Below are positions 45,518 through 58,100 of a stretch of DNA of 64,000 nt, piece by piece. The position numbers were made by a program, and so were the translations under genes. The stretch covers positions 1,798,001-1,862,000 of the forward strand of contig JACONQ010000003.1 in assembly GCA_014281115.1 (NCBI GenBank), in the 5' to 3' direction. Below the pieces are notes generated by a model, which saw only the letters and a program-made list of their open reading frames with translations, did not search any database and was not told the origin of the DNA. The stretch's first letter is position 1. Each line of letters opens with the position of its first letter. The stretch is from Laburnicola sp. R22_1 (Eukaryota > Ascomycota > Dothideomycetes > Pleosporales > Didymosphaeriaceae).

Positions 45518-48500
45518 AGGTTACCTAAACTGCTAATATTCTGCTATAAGGTCGCAGAGGTATAAGAGCTTAAAGACTCTACTTGTTCACCTATAATCTG
45601 CTTTGGAATAGGCTTAAGTTATAAGAGCTTTAACTATTCCTAATACTTCTATTTAGGTAGAAGTTTTATAAGGCTATTAGTAGGCTAAGAGTTAGTTTTA
45701 ATATAAGCGGGAGTAATAGTTCCTTATAGTGCCTATTCCCATAACTAATAGTGGTGTATATCTATATATCGAAGAGTTGTCTTTAGCTAAGGGGACTCTA
45801 TAACTAGTAGACGAATTGTCTGTTTGTTGTCATAGTATATAGAGGGTTGTTCCTTAAAGTCCAGGTAGAGATTATTAAAGATCCTAGACTACTAGTAGTA
45901 CTTAGTGTACCCTGCAGAGAGTGAGATGAGTTTGGCTTTAGTAGTTAACTTAATAACGCAGCGTTAGAGCGTTGCTTTCTAGTTAATTGGACCGCTAAAT
46001 AGAAAGAAGATGTAGTCTTATAAGGACTTGCGGGTTGCCTTATAATCAGCGTAAGATGTGTTAGTTGCGCCATAGAAGTTGGTCTCTTTAGTATCTTTTT
46101 AATAGAGATGCGGAGTAGTGTAGTCTGCAGAGTAGTGTAGTGCTAGGTCCTAAGAGTAATGCAGGTATACGAGGCACTAATATGCAGCTAATAAGTGTTT
46201 AGGGCCAGGGTTAGTAAGGAATTTAGTCAATTTTAAATAAGCTTTGGCGATATCTAGATGTGTAGCACTAGCGGCGTAGCCAATAGATCTAACTATCTAG
46301 GAGTAATAATAAGATGCGTCCTTGTTCTTAGACTCTGTTAATGGTACAAGCTCCTTAAAAGGTAGAGGTAAAGCAGGTGCCTTAGTCCAGGACAACTTTT
46401 GAGGTGCCAGGTATTTGGCGTAGATTTTCTAGATATAGTCACATTGTGACAACTAAAGATAACTATTGTTGCGGTCTCTATGTGTGGTAATACTATAGAA
46501 AGTAGAGTTCTCTTGGCCTTGCAAGTCGGTAATTTCATACTATTTAACAAGCTTGCGTTTAAAGGCGTTAAGGAAGGATAAATAATCTAAAAGGGCTATA
46601 GTAATAATGTCGTCCACGTAAAAGAAGACAATAATGCGGTTGTCTCTCTATAGATAGGGTGCGTTAAGTACTAGTGATAGACTAAAGCTCTTAAGTGTAG
46701 TTGTAAAGTCTTCGTACCAGAGTAGTGGTAACGTCTTAAGGCTATAAAGGGCGCGATGAAGTTGCTAATAGTGCCCGCTATTACAGAAACCTTCTAGTTA
46801 AAAGGTATAAACAGGTTCGGGAAGTTTGGCGTTGGTAAAAGCATTAACAGCGTCGTATTAATGTATGTCCATATTGAAGTAGGCGGCAATTACCATAAGA
46901 GCGCGGAATATTTGTATAGCAAGAGTAGCAGTATAGGTGTTACTCACAATAGTCTGTAAGTCTCCTCTCACAACAATTCTTGCTTTAAACTTAGCTAGAT
47001 AGCCTTAATTGAATTTGTATATAAAGACCCACATAAGTGGCAAGACTTTAGTGCTTAGAAGGAGCTCTAAGAGCGGAATCTTAGTGTATGTCTCCTTTTT
47101 GGCGATAGTATTTAGCTCCTTCTTCGCAGCTACCATAAAGCCTTTTCTAAACCACGTAGGGAGTTTTAGGACATTATTCCAAAATTAAGGCAGGGGCGGA
47201 AGCTGGTCTCTATGGACTTGCCGTGATAGTGCGATTAATTGGGGCACTTTGTCTGGTAGTAAGGCCAACGCGAACGTGTTCTAATAAGTCTGGATAGCGT
47301 TAGCAGTAGAATTTCGTGTGCGTTTGGGCAATATGTTAGTAGTTTAGAGATAGGTATTAGTTCTGTATTGCTTTCTTTGCGTAGGAGGTCCCATTAATGT
47401 AGGTGTAGGGGACGCAGAGGACTAAGAGGGCGTTAGCGGTGTAGCTGTTACTAATATTGGCGGCGCGGAGGTCCGATTAACTATAGAAACTGGTGAAGGG
47501 TATACATCTCTGCCATAGTGTATATTATAAGCTTGGCCTAATTTTTTGCCTGCGAGTAGGGTTTTGGTGGAAAGAATAGACAGCTTAGCGTCTTTATGTA
47601 CTTCCTTATTAGAATCTTCCTGCTTACTTTCTAATTCTTTAACCTTAATATTATTAATGGCTTAATCTAACTAAATGCTAAGTAGGCTCTCTTTATTAGT
47701 AGACCCAAAGAATAGTTCTTTATTAAAGGTAACATCCCTTATTTGAATGACCTTGCCTCTGTGTCCGCGGAATATAGCTTTTAGTACCCATATATAGTAG
47801 ATATTGCGTGAGTCTACGCCTACTAAGTAACTAATAAGCGCCCTTAGGAAAAGCTTATCTATTTGGGAAATCTTCTTGCGAAGGTAGTATGCTCTACATT
47901 CGTAGATGCGTAGATAAGCGATAGAGGGCGGTTTGCTGTGTGCAGCCTTAAACAGTGTAGTCTAGTTTAATAATTTAATAGGAGTCTAATTGAGTAGATA
48001 TGCCGCATAGACGTACATCTCTTCGCATAGGTAAAGTGAAAGGTTAGACGTAGTCCTAAGTGATCGAGACATAGTAATTAGCATCTTTCCTAACCATTCT
48101 GCATAGCCTAATTGTTTTGTAGTGTTAGGGGACTGGAGCTATATAGTAATGCCTTGTTGTTTATAGTGCTCAACTACACTAAGGTTATTCTAAAACCTAT
48201 AAGCTCTCTCTCTGTCTATTAGTACGAACACTAGGCTAGCGTTGTAGTGGCGTTTAATATGTCTGTCTATGAGTTTAAAGACTCTATTTAGGACATCTGT
48301 AGATTGATCGGGTATGCCATACACTATATGGGTCTTAGAGACAAGATAGTAACTATGAAAGATATACTAGTTGCCCGTAAGAGATTTGGCGTTAAGTGCG
48401 ATAATATTAATGGCAATAGCTTTAAATGCACGCGTAGGTTGGTGCTCTCTGTTAGATCTCTGTAAGATAATTTGTGAAGCCTTGTTAACTCTGCATTGTT

Positions 48501-50373
48501 CGCAGTCTTATGTACTAGGGGGAGGAGATGTAAGCGGAGCTATGCCAGCAACGTTATGACTTAGTTTCTCTATTAATTTAGCTCCAGCATAGCCTATTAA
48601 GACGTGTGCGTGAAGACTGGATAACGTGCGGTTAGGTAGTAGTGCAATAGAGGGTTTCTTATAGCTCCTTTTGTTAGCAAGCGCTAGGAAAGGTCTGTTA
48701 GTGTGGTCCTCTGGTGGTGCTAGGGGAGACCGTCGGTCCACTAGAACATAGTGACCGCCTATAGGTTTAACTATTGCCCAGATAGAATTCTTAGTGCTAT
48801 CCTTTATGTACAGGCATTTACGCCCTGAGTTAAAGTGGATATCTTTTCCTCTAAGCCTTAAGAGCAACACTAGTAAGGTGATAAAGCCCGAATATAAGGC
48901 AATGTTCCTTAATATAGTCCTTATAGGTCCACCTAGTGTCTGGATTTCGATGTTACATTTACCCCATGCGGCGATTTCCACTAAGTCTTCTCTACAACTA
49001 ATCCTTTTACCTAGTATTATAGAATAAATCTATATGAACTTGTTAGGCTTATTATAGACGTGTATGTCCGAACCACAATTAAGGATCTAAGAGTGACAGA
49101 GTACTAAGGTTGGACGTTGCTTATTACTTATTATAAGGTATTTTATTATATATGCCTGTTTGTATTCTCTATTAGAGGCTTAGTTACTAGCGTTAATATA
49201 ACCTGTAGGTGTAACGCGATCTTGCTTTGCCTTCTCTCTTATTTGTATTTTGTTAAGCAGCTTAGCCTATCTAGTAACCTTACTATATCTTTAAATGGCT
49301 TTAACGCAAGCTGGGTTAATTTTAAACCTAATTCCTTGCAGCCAGGTGCAGATGTATAGACAAGCTCCCCATCGTGGGTTACCTAGGTGGGCGTCGCCTT
49401 TGCCACAAGGACAAGGCTTTCTTTGCGAACCACTAGCGATCTTAGTGTTAGTGCGCTTTCTATTATTCTAAAGTCCTCCTATATTGTTTGAAGGTGTTGA
49501 GCTATGGCTCTAATTTCTCGCATCTGTATAGTAAGGAGACTGTGCTCTATTAAGCGCGGCATGGGTGGTGCCTTGTATATTGCCCTTGTTTGAGCTATGT
49601 AGGTACGGCGTTATTTAGTAGTGTTAAATAAGCGCTGCGATAGATACCTCGTTAGGTATACTTAGTGGTGGTGTAGGGACTATAATAAGTTGTTCTAGTG
49701 TAATAACGACGCCTGCGCGATTAATAATAGCTAGTATAGTATAGACTGTTAAAGCTAGTGGATTAAGTTCTGCGTTAACGTATGCTAAACAGGCCTTATG
49801 GACTTTCTTGTTTATTGTTGCTGCAAACCCTAAATTAATAGCGTGAAAGACCTTAAGAAGATTAAGCTAGGGAGCGAAACCCTAAACAGCTGGAATCTTT
49901 AGTTTAATAGCCTTGTTAAGATGAATTTAGAAGTCGTTTATCTAGTTCTTAATTAACTAGCGACTAGGCGTGTACTTCTTTGCCTTGTTATATTAATAGT
50001 CTGCTTCTTCTTATTTTATAACCATTGGTTTTAAGTAGTTCTTATAAAGGAACCTAATTTGTTCTGCGATGGTGTAGTCGGCAGGCATAGAAATTAGTAT
50101 ATTGTTCCTCACTGTACTTATAATGTGGCTTTTAAGCTTGCTTAGTAATTTCTCGCGTTCTTGTTTACGCTTGTATTTCTCTTTCTACACTGTAATGTTG
50201 AGGTTTTTATTAGGGTTGGATTCAACGTCTTTTAGCACTGCAAGGTTTGTAGTCTCTAGGTTAACGTATTTTAGGGCGCGTAGTGTGCGCGCGGTACGTT
50301 TAAAAACTGTGTACTATGGTTTAAAGTTGTCCATCCCTTTTAGTATGACTTTTTCGTCCTTTAGCGTTGCCAT
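45514..50373 (-). pseudogene. Copia-1b gag-pol polyprotein
   Basis: ATG at 50373 to TAA at 45514, exactly 4,860 nt as in Copia-1a, so the two frames have no net length difference. More stops than in Copia-1a. The longest open piece (48981-48508) covers the end of the protease and the pre-integrase domain (EIAAWGKCNIEIQTLGG...). Domains are in the same order as in Copia-1a, read on the minus strand. Confidence 0.88.
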
Positions 50374-50591
50374 TATAACGCGTTTACGATAACTTTTCGC
50401 GTGTTTAGCCACTAGTGTGGGCTTTTTATTGTAATTCAGAGTCTTATAGTGTTTTATATAGTAACTGTAATTATAGTTTTTGCAAATAACTTTTTACGTT
50501 ATTGTTGTGAAAACTCTACTCTAGTCCGTGCGAGCGATAATGTGGCAGCAGGACTGACTAGTAAGGAGTTTCAGAGGGTGCGCAATAAGCG

Positions 50592-50609
50592 TTGTGCCGG
50601 GCTCATAAC
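50592..50609 (-). other. Copia-1b primer-binding site
   Basis: Next to the 5' LTR the plus strand shows GCCGGGCTCATAAC (50596-50609), the initiator tRNA-Met anticodon arm in sense orientation; the element's minus-strand RNA would pair with it. Unmutated version of the site in Copia-1a. Confidence 0.65.
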
Positions 50610-50789
50610 TGTAAGATAGTGGAGATCACAGTAATTCATAGTAATATGGGTTGACTATGAGAAAAGAGGTGTGTTATTACTATGGAGGACCGAGGGCCTG
50701 AAGGTGTATGGGTGAGGCTAGGCATAAGGTTATTCCGGCCGAGATTATGTGACCAAGGACCGACCATACAGCCATGCGGCAGTCTTACA
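50610..50789 (-). repeat. Copia-1b 5' LTR
   Basis: 180 bp, about eight transition differences from 44189-44368. Confidence 0.95.
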
Positions 50790-52576
50790 GAATAAGTAAA
50801 TTTTAAGCCTATAATGCGCTGCTGTAGCATATAATATTCCAAAGTCTACACTAAGTAATTAAATTAACAAAATTACCGCCTAAGTAGATACATAATTAGG
50901 CATAGCAAAGCTTATTATAACTAAAAAGTAGACGCTTATATAGTATATCCTTAACCTAGATTCGCGAGGATTTGCACTCTAGCTAGGTAAAGTAGAAAAT
51001 ATGGCCAACAAACTGCTAGCTGCGCAGCACAGAGACCCTATAGGATAATACTAGACTTAGCGCTTTATAAAGCGCGTACCTAAGCTTAAAATGGCTTTTA
51101 ATTAAGCGAAGGACTAATAGAGAATATAATAGGAAGACCTAGAGGTTATAAACGCATAGTTTTAGCTAGTAGAGAACACAAAAGCCAAGTATAGAGTGTA
51201 GAATAAAGATATCCATAACTTTAATAAGATAGACTTCTAGATAGAAGTTATTAGCTTAATAAAGGTTGTAACTAGTTTAGAAAAATGTTCTTAGTCTACA
51301 CTTATTTAGCTAGGTAACCGCAAGTAGATTATAGTAATTTAGAGTATTTGCACTACTAGGCATACTATTTTGTCCTTTATTATCTATAAAGGGTAAGTCT
51401 ATATCTTAGTGTAGTATAAGGAGACTAGTATCCCCCGTAATTAGAAGCTCTTAGTCTCTAAGACTGGCTAGACTAATAGCAAGCTTAGAGTCGCGTAGTT
51501 GAAGCACTTTGACGCGTATACAAGGCTGCGCATAGTAGGGTTATAGAGATTACTTATTCTAGACAGCTATAAGAGCCACCACTCCTAGGATTTTAAGGAT
51601 TATTACCTAGAATAGAAGATTCTAACACTTTAGATACTAGCGCACTTATTTTATATTCTTTAGCCGCTTAATATGGTCTGTTTTGCGCTACTAAAGCTAA
51701 AGTACTCCTAGCGCGTATAGGACTTAGCACGCTAACGCGTCTTTTATATTAACAAAGAGGGCTTTCTACTAAGCTAGCGTATATAGTTGCCGCCTATATA
51801 GGGTTGCTATCTACTCCGCTAAAACGCGACACCTATATAAAACCTATAATATCTTAGCAACACTAATTACAATTGCTATTAACTATATATAGATTTAAGC
51901 GCTGTAGCAGCTATAGCTATAGTAGCTATTTCTAAAGTGCTTAATATAGTAAATATATGTAGTTTAGCTGCTAAAGCCTTAGCTGTGCACATAGCCTCCC
52001 TAATATTCTCTACTTCTATAAAGCGTTAATTTGGGTCTACTTAAACGCGCTTACGCTAACGCTAAGAGGTAGATATCTCTAGCTACTACTTAAGTTGTCT
52101 TTTCTTTGCTTCTAGGCCTACAGCTCTAGTATTTACAGTTGCTAGAGCCTTACCTACTTTTTATAGGAGTAGCCAGATTATACAACCTAGATTCTTAACG
52201 TTCTAGACGCTGTGCTGTACTATATAGAAATCGCGAGAGCCCTAAGGAGTAGAGAAGAAGCTCTAAAGCTGCTGCTAAGGCTACTGCTAATAAGTAGGCA
52301 TAGTAGGCCTCTAAGAGACCTGCGACAAGCTAAGTATATAATTAATATTAAATAGGCAGATACTAGATACCTACTAGCCAGCTCGAATCACACACTCTAT
52401 AAAGTCTTTCTTCCTAGCTTAGTAATAGTAGGTAATGAAGCGCTCCTTCTTAATAGGCGTAGCATTGTTAAGTGATGTAAGCTTCTAGATCTAATACCTA
52501 TAGCTAGACTTAATTACAAAAAAAGAAGTAAGATCTAGAGGCTATAGAACGTGTAAGATATGCGTAGGTAAATATA

Positions 52577-54093
52577 CGGAGGTGCCTTTTAAAAGTCCTT
52601 GCCCACCTTGGCGAGCAGGGGTCTGCGCCACATTCTTAATTTGGATATATATCCGATTACCTAAGTCTATAGAGATTCCTATCCTTCTTATACTTGTTAC
52701 CTCCTTCTACCTTAATAATCTTTTTAATATGAACAGGAATACGCTTAATCTAAGCCTAGATCTTCTCCTAAGGTAGATCTTGCCAGCACTACTCCTAAGC
52801 ACAGACAGCCTCTGCTCTGCTCTTTAGTGCACCTTTCTTTGTAGTAGCTCTCTTTATCCATGGCCAGCAAGGTTTAATAGCGTTCAAATCAGGTGAATTA
52901 CCACACTAAAGCAGCTTCGCAATATTATAGATGCTATATATATAGCTCTAGACGTAATAATTATAAGAAGGCGCCTTATCTTCTTGTACGACTGTTCCTA
53001 GCCGCTTTGCTTTGTACTCCTTAGCAAAGGGTATAAGCTTTAGAAGTAGGACAAACGTCTAGTATTAATACTAGTTAATACCTAATCCTCTGCCCCAGCT
53101 AACCTTTCCAGTCTTCTTGTTCCACGTCTATTAAGGTTGTCGTCCAGGCTTATTACGTAGAGTAAGGCGACGCATTCCATTTTCAAGCTTCTATTGTGCC
53201 TTTATAATAGGCTCTAGCTCCTAGTTAAGCTTCTTAATTTAAGCAGTAGCAGCCTCCTTCTCTTTCTTTGTTTCTAGCGTCCAGTAGTAACAGGGCCCCT
53301 TCTTATTATATAAAAAGCACCCCCAGAATATAAACTCAGAGTAGCCCTTCTACCTCTCACAGATACAACTTCGAACAAATGCCTTATCAGCCTTCTGCCA
53401 TATTCTGTATCCTCCACGCCTATAGAGGAGAACCACAGACGTTTTATTAGACCAGATAACATTCTTCTAATCCTTAATCGTCTAGTGTTTATACTAAAGG
53501 CACTAGTTATACCAAGCCTCCTTCATCTTCTTTGTTAACCCAGGTTTTCTTGTTGGCTTTGTCTTCTTAAAGCCTGCCTTCCTTAGGATGCGCTAGACAG
53601 TTGTAGCGGAGATATTAAATCCTTCTTAGCTAAGCGCGCCAGTAACGTTAGCGTAAGACTTCTCTCGTCTATAGCAGTTAGTGCGTACGCTGTTAACTAC
53701 TTTCTGTACAACATTATCCTGCTTTAAGGGCCTCCTAGAGCGATGGCCATCTTTAAGGTATTTATCCATAATCTTAAGTAGCCGCTAGCATAGATCAAAG
53801 CCTTGTTTAATTGCTCGCGCAAATATTGAGTTAATCGTTCGCTTTGGAATCTCTGTTAGACCAGTGATCTCGTTATTGGGCTTTCTAGTAGCCTTAAGAG
53901 TGATTATTAAAGCCCTTGTAGCAATATTGTGAGGAGCCATCGCAAAGACAGTATTAATTAGAGAGCAAATAGTATAGAGGGGTTGTAAGGTTAGAAGCAA
54001 AGGCCACGTAGGCTCGGAGATGCTTCCTAATTAAGAATGTGGCGTATACCCCTGCTCGCCAAGGTGGGCAAGGACTTTTGAAAGGCACCTCCG
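52577..54093 (-). mobile_element. Tc1-1: Tc1-like DNA transposon
   Basis: 1,517 bp with TA duplications (52575-52576, 54094-54095) and inverted repeats of about 65 bp starting CGGAGGTGCCTTTYAAAAG. One minus-strand transposase. Inserted in Pogo-B. Medium RIP damage. Confidence 0.9.
52900..53940 (-). pseudogene. Tc1-1 transposase
   Basis: ATG at 53940 (MAPHNIATRALIITLK). An N-terminal paired-like helix-turn-helix (EITGLTEIPKRTINSIF) is followed by a second one. The catalytic domain lies in the same frame: IWSNKTSVVL near 53460 (WSDETS in Tc1 family, D to N and E to K), RRGGYRIW, FWGCF and the KKGPCYYW strand near 53290. The C-terminal catalytic part towards 52900 is decayed. In-frame stops are TAG/TAA. 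Confidence 0.82.
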
Positions 54094-54829
54094 TAGGAGC
54101 TATATATAATATAGCCTACAGAACTATAGGAAGTCTATATTAATATGGCTGCTGTAATTATTAAGGATAAGAAGGCGATACTAGCCATTACCTACAGCTA
54201 TCTTAGGTATAAATATACGCTGTAGCCACTTAACACCTATTGCTTTTAATGTCTATCTATTCTTAGAGGTTGTATAGAGCCAGCTAGGCACGGATTTAGC
54301 TAGAAACTAGGTAGTTTATAGACTCTGGCCTTTAAAGATAACTACGTAGCGTAGTTTCTATCCTATTACTAATACGCACTTAATTATAGAGACTTACTCG
54401 CAATTTTCTAGAGACTAAATATAAGCCTTTTTCTTCTAACTACTAGAGAGTACTCTAGTGTTTATACATACTTCTAGAGCCACGCTAGTCTTATCTATAT
54501 TATAGGTATTCTCTGCCTGTATATTAAGTTACTGTGAAGTCTACTTATAGAGCTCTAGAAACACGCGTAGCTGCTCTAGTGTTGCTGTATTAGCTTTCTA
54601 AGTCTCTAGCTTTTTGCCAACTATAGAGGCAATGCGTAGCTAGCGTCTAAGAAAGTGTAAGAGCTAGAGCTTACTAACAGGCTAGTTGTTACCATTTATA
54701 CGCAGAATTTAATTCGCTATTTCTTAAGTGCGAGCGTGCGAGGGAGGGCAGGCGCATGCGTCTTCTTTAAGAATTTAGTCTACTAGGAAGTCCTCCGACG
54801 CAGGAGTTAATCTCTACTAGTATTAATAG

Positions 54830-55056
54830 TGTCAGATATAAGGGTATTCTTAATAAATAAGATGAAAGGTGGTTTAATTTTAATAAGTGTTGAGATCGGC
54901 TCATTCTGTTGATTGTGTGTCTCCTCTCTCGAGGTTTGCTTGTGCGCTGTTTTGGTTCTTGGCTAATCCTCTATACTATCCCTATTTAGGTAGGGGCTGT
55001 TTCATCTCTCTCCTGCCACCCACGATAGTTGTTCGGATCACCTATCCAATCTGACA
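54830..55056 (-). repeat. Copia-3 3' LTR
   Basis: 227 bp; partner at 60132-60358. CACCCCCTTAGC follows at 55057, the complement of the polypurine tract. Confidence 0.95.
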
Positions 55057-55104
55057 CACCCCCTTAGCTCGGCGACCTCGCCTTGAGCTGTTCACCATTC
55101 ATTC

Positions 55105-58100
55105 TTAGGTGATCCGGGATGTCTCAGCATCTACTGTTCTCCCTAAAGCTTCAATCTTTCGTGTTATCGCATCTATCTCTCCTTGCTCTACAATCATGCG
55201 GTCCTTCACGTTTGCCAGTCCTACTTGGCTTAGGAACTGGGGCCAGGTCCTAATAGGAAGGGTCTTAGTGAATCCATCGGCGATTATATCGCTTGAGGGG
55301 ATATATATCACTCTAATTGACTTCCTCTTTGCCTCCTGTCGTAGCCAGTGATTGTGGATATCCACATGTCGGAGCTTGGTCGTTAGCTGAGAGATCTCCT
55401 CGTTGATCAGCCGAATCGTCTGCTTGTTGTCGCACTGAATAGTAATCACTAGGTCTTCTAGTGTTACTTGAAGTTCGTTAAGCAGCATCCGTGTAAACAT
55501 AGCTTCCTTAGCTACTTGGGATAGTGCTAGGAGCTCTGCCTTAGTTGTCGAAGTGGTAACCGTGTCCTGCTTATTGGCTTGCTAGGCGATAAGGCCGCCA
55601 AATAGTTTAATTGCGTACCCTTGGGAACTCTTCCTATCCATTGTGTTGTCTGCAAACGATGCGTCGCTAGCTACAATAAGACTATCGTCTCCTCTAAACT
55701 CTAGGGCGTATGTTCGTGTAGAGTGTAGGTACAAGAGGACGCGGTCAGTCGCTTGTTGATGTGTTGGGCTTGGATTGGTAAGGAAGCGGGCGAGTCGCGA
55801 GACAGCGAATGCAACGTCAGGGCGTGTATTCACCGCTACAAAGAGTAGGGAGCCAATTTTGCGTTGGTACAGGTTGATCTCTCCATGTGTTGCGAGGTCT
55901 GTGCGGCCAGTAAGCTCTATTCGAGCCATCGGGGTATCGTGGCGAAGGTCATGATCAGTTGCGAGTTGGACAATTTTGTCGATATACGCGGCTTGCGATA
56001 GCTATATCTTCTGCTGGGTTCGGTCTCTTATCACCTCTATTCCAAGGAACCATCTCAAATCCCCTCCTCCTGTTAGGCTGTATTTCTTCTGGAGATCCTT
56101 CACGACCTGGTCTGCTAGTGTACGGTTTCGTGGGTGATACGCAAGAATGATATCATCAACGTAGAAGAAGATAAACACCCCTTTTCGTACCATGCAACAT
56201 GGTTCGTGTGGAACTACAGAGAAACCAAGCTCTGTGAGGTAGGTGGTGAAGTCCCTTTGCCATAGTAAGGGTGAGATCCGCAGGCCATACAGCGCCTTTT
56301 GAAGCTGAAGTATCGTGCCTGGACGTGCATACCCGCGTGGCATTCGCATGTAGATAACACGATCAATCAATGCATGTACGAAAGCGTTGGTCACGTCGTA
56401 CTGCTTTAGCTCTAGGTTAAACCGAGCAGCAATAGCCATCAGCATCCTAAACGATCTTCCTGCGAGTGTGGCGGCATAGGTCTCTTGGGCGGTAACATTG
56501 TTCTGTTAATCGCCTCAGACAACTAGCCTTGCCTTACACTTCTGGAAGTGGTGGTGCTAATTAAGCTTGTAGGTGTATACCCACATTGAATCCAGTATCT
56601 GGATTCCTTCTCGTCTTGCCTGAATAATAGGCACCTCAGTCCATGACTTCGTTTGTTTGTAGCTATTAAGGTGTTCTTCCTCAGCTTTCTTAAAGAGCAT
56701 ATAGAGTGGGTGCGTAGGCTTGAGCCCGTTCAGAGGAGGTGCTAGTAACAGTTCGCTGTAATGAGGCTGATAGCCCTTCATTATTATGCGTTCAATGCTT
56801 GCGTTATCCAGTTTCTTCCCCTCTACTTCACGAACGTGACCTGCTTTAGTACCGGCCATGAAGGCTGCGGTCTATGGTGCAGTGGCTTTCGCTTCACTGG
56901 GTAAGGAACTAAGTGGAGATCGGAGTCTGTCCAGGTCGTGAGAGAGGGGCAACTAGGGATCAACCAGCTTTCCTTCCTCTTCACGTAGGAGGGCTCTCTC
57001 AACAGGCTGTATTCCTCCAGGGCGAGGCAGGGCTGGATCTAGCTCCTAATCATCTCTAGCGCTGGGCAGCGAGTTGGGGCACTGCTCGTATCCATCTAAG
57101 CTCATTAGTTGCGCTAATAAGGCTGCTAGTGGTGGTGTACTTGGCGGCGTCGGGTAGGGTATGACCTTCTTCCCGCGCTCGTCGTACTGGGGTGTCCCCA
57201 CTTGCTCAGAAGGAGAGTCGTCCGTCGCTTCATCCTCATAGAACCTGCTTGTAGCATCGTTCTGTTGTGATGGTGAAGGCGGTAGCTCTATTGTCCTGAT
57301 CCAAGTTGCAATTTCTTCAAGGGTACTGTGCATAAGATTGTCCATAATGTGTTTCATGTCTCTATCAAAGATGCTATCTTCGTCGAACACTACGTCGCGG
57401 GTGCTAATGACCTTGCCTATTGACAGTATCCATATCCTAAAGATGTTTAAGGAAACATAACCTACTAAGTATCCAATCTATGCCTTTAGGTTAAGTCTTT
57501 GTAGACGTCCTTTGCCACGCTTCGTATCATCCGTCATGGCAAAGGCCTTGCAGCCATATGCTCGTAGATGGGATTGGTTTGGTTTGCGTGGGGACGTGAC
57601 TATCCCATTTTGAAAGGCGACAGCGGTAAAGAACGCTTCATAGGGCGTCTTCCAGCGATTCGAATACTTGGGTGTTCGATTGTATAGGTATACGGCGGTT
57701 CGAGTCACTTCAGGCCATACTTCCCATAGTAGATTCGCGTCAAGGCGCATTGCACAAGCTTTCTCCTTTACCACACCCCCTAAGCGTTTAGCTCCGCCGT
57801 TTTGGGCTTGGGTATCAGGTGCTGAGGGCTCCACTGCTATACCTTGCTCGTCCCTCCACCTCTGGGCTTCGGCTGAGCGAAACGTCTCATTATTAGTCTT
57901 AATGACTTTGACCGCAATCCCAAATTAATTCTTTATAAATGTGATAAATGTTTGGAGGGTTTTAATGATTGATCTGGCAGGTCGGTTGTCTTTGAAATAG
58001 AAATCCCATAGCATACCGGTAACTCTGCACATAATTAGCATTTGGCTCTTCTCCTTTGTGTTACTCCCTTCTTCGTAATCATGAAAGTCTAGGGCTATTC

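Larger units (their letters stand above)
44189..50789 (-). mobile_element. Copia-1b: second copy of Copia-1, inverted
   Basis: 6,601 bp in minus orientation with 180-bp LTRs and target duplication GAATA (44184-44188, 50790-50794). Same family as Copia-1a throughout, including the 3' cassettes, ORF2 and primer-binding site. Differences from Copia-1a are overwhelmingly transitions and more numerous on this copy, and its two LTRs differ at about eight positions, all transitions. It is thus more RIP-mutated than Copia-1a. Inserted in the Pogo-A transposase. Confidence 0.95.

Noticed and set aside
50592..50609. Possible tRNA gene (GGGCTCATAAC)
   Set aside because: Only the anticodon arm is present, directly next to an LTR; no acceptor, D or T arm. 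It is a primer-binding site.
21424..50789. Composite transposon formed by the inverted Copia-1 copies around the gene island
   Set aside because: Each copy has its own, different target duplication (ATATA and GAATA), so they inserted separately; LTR elements do not move intervening DNA.
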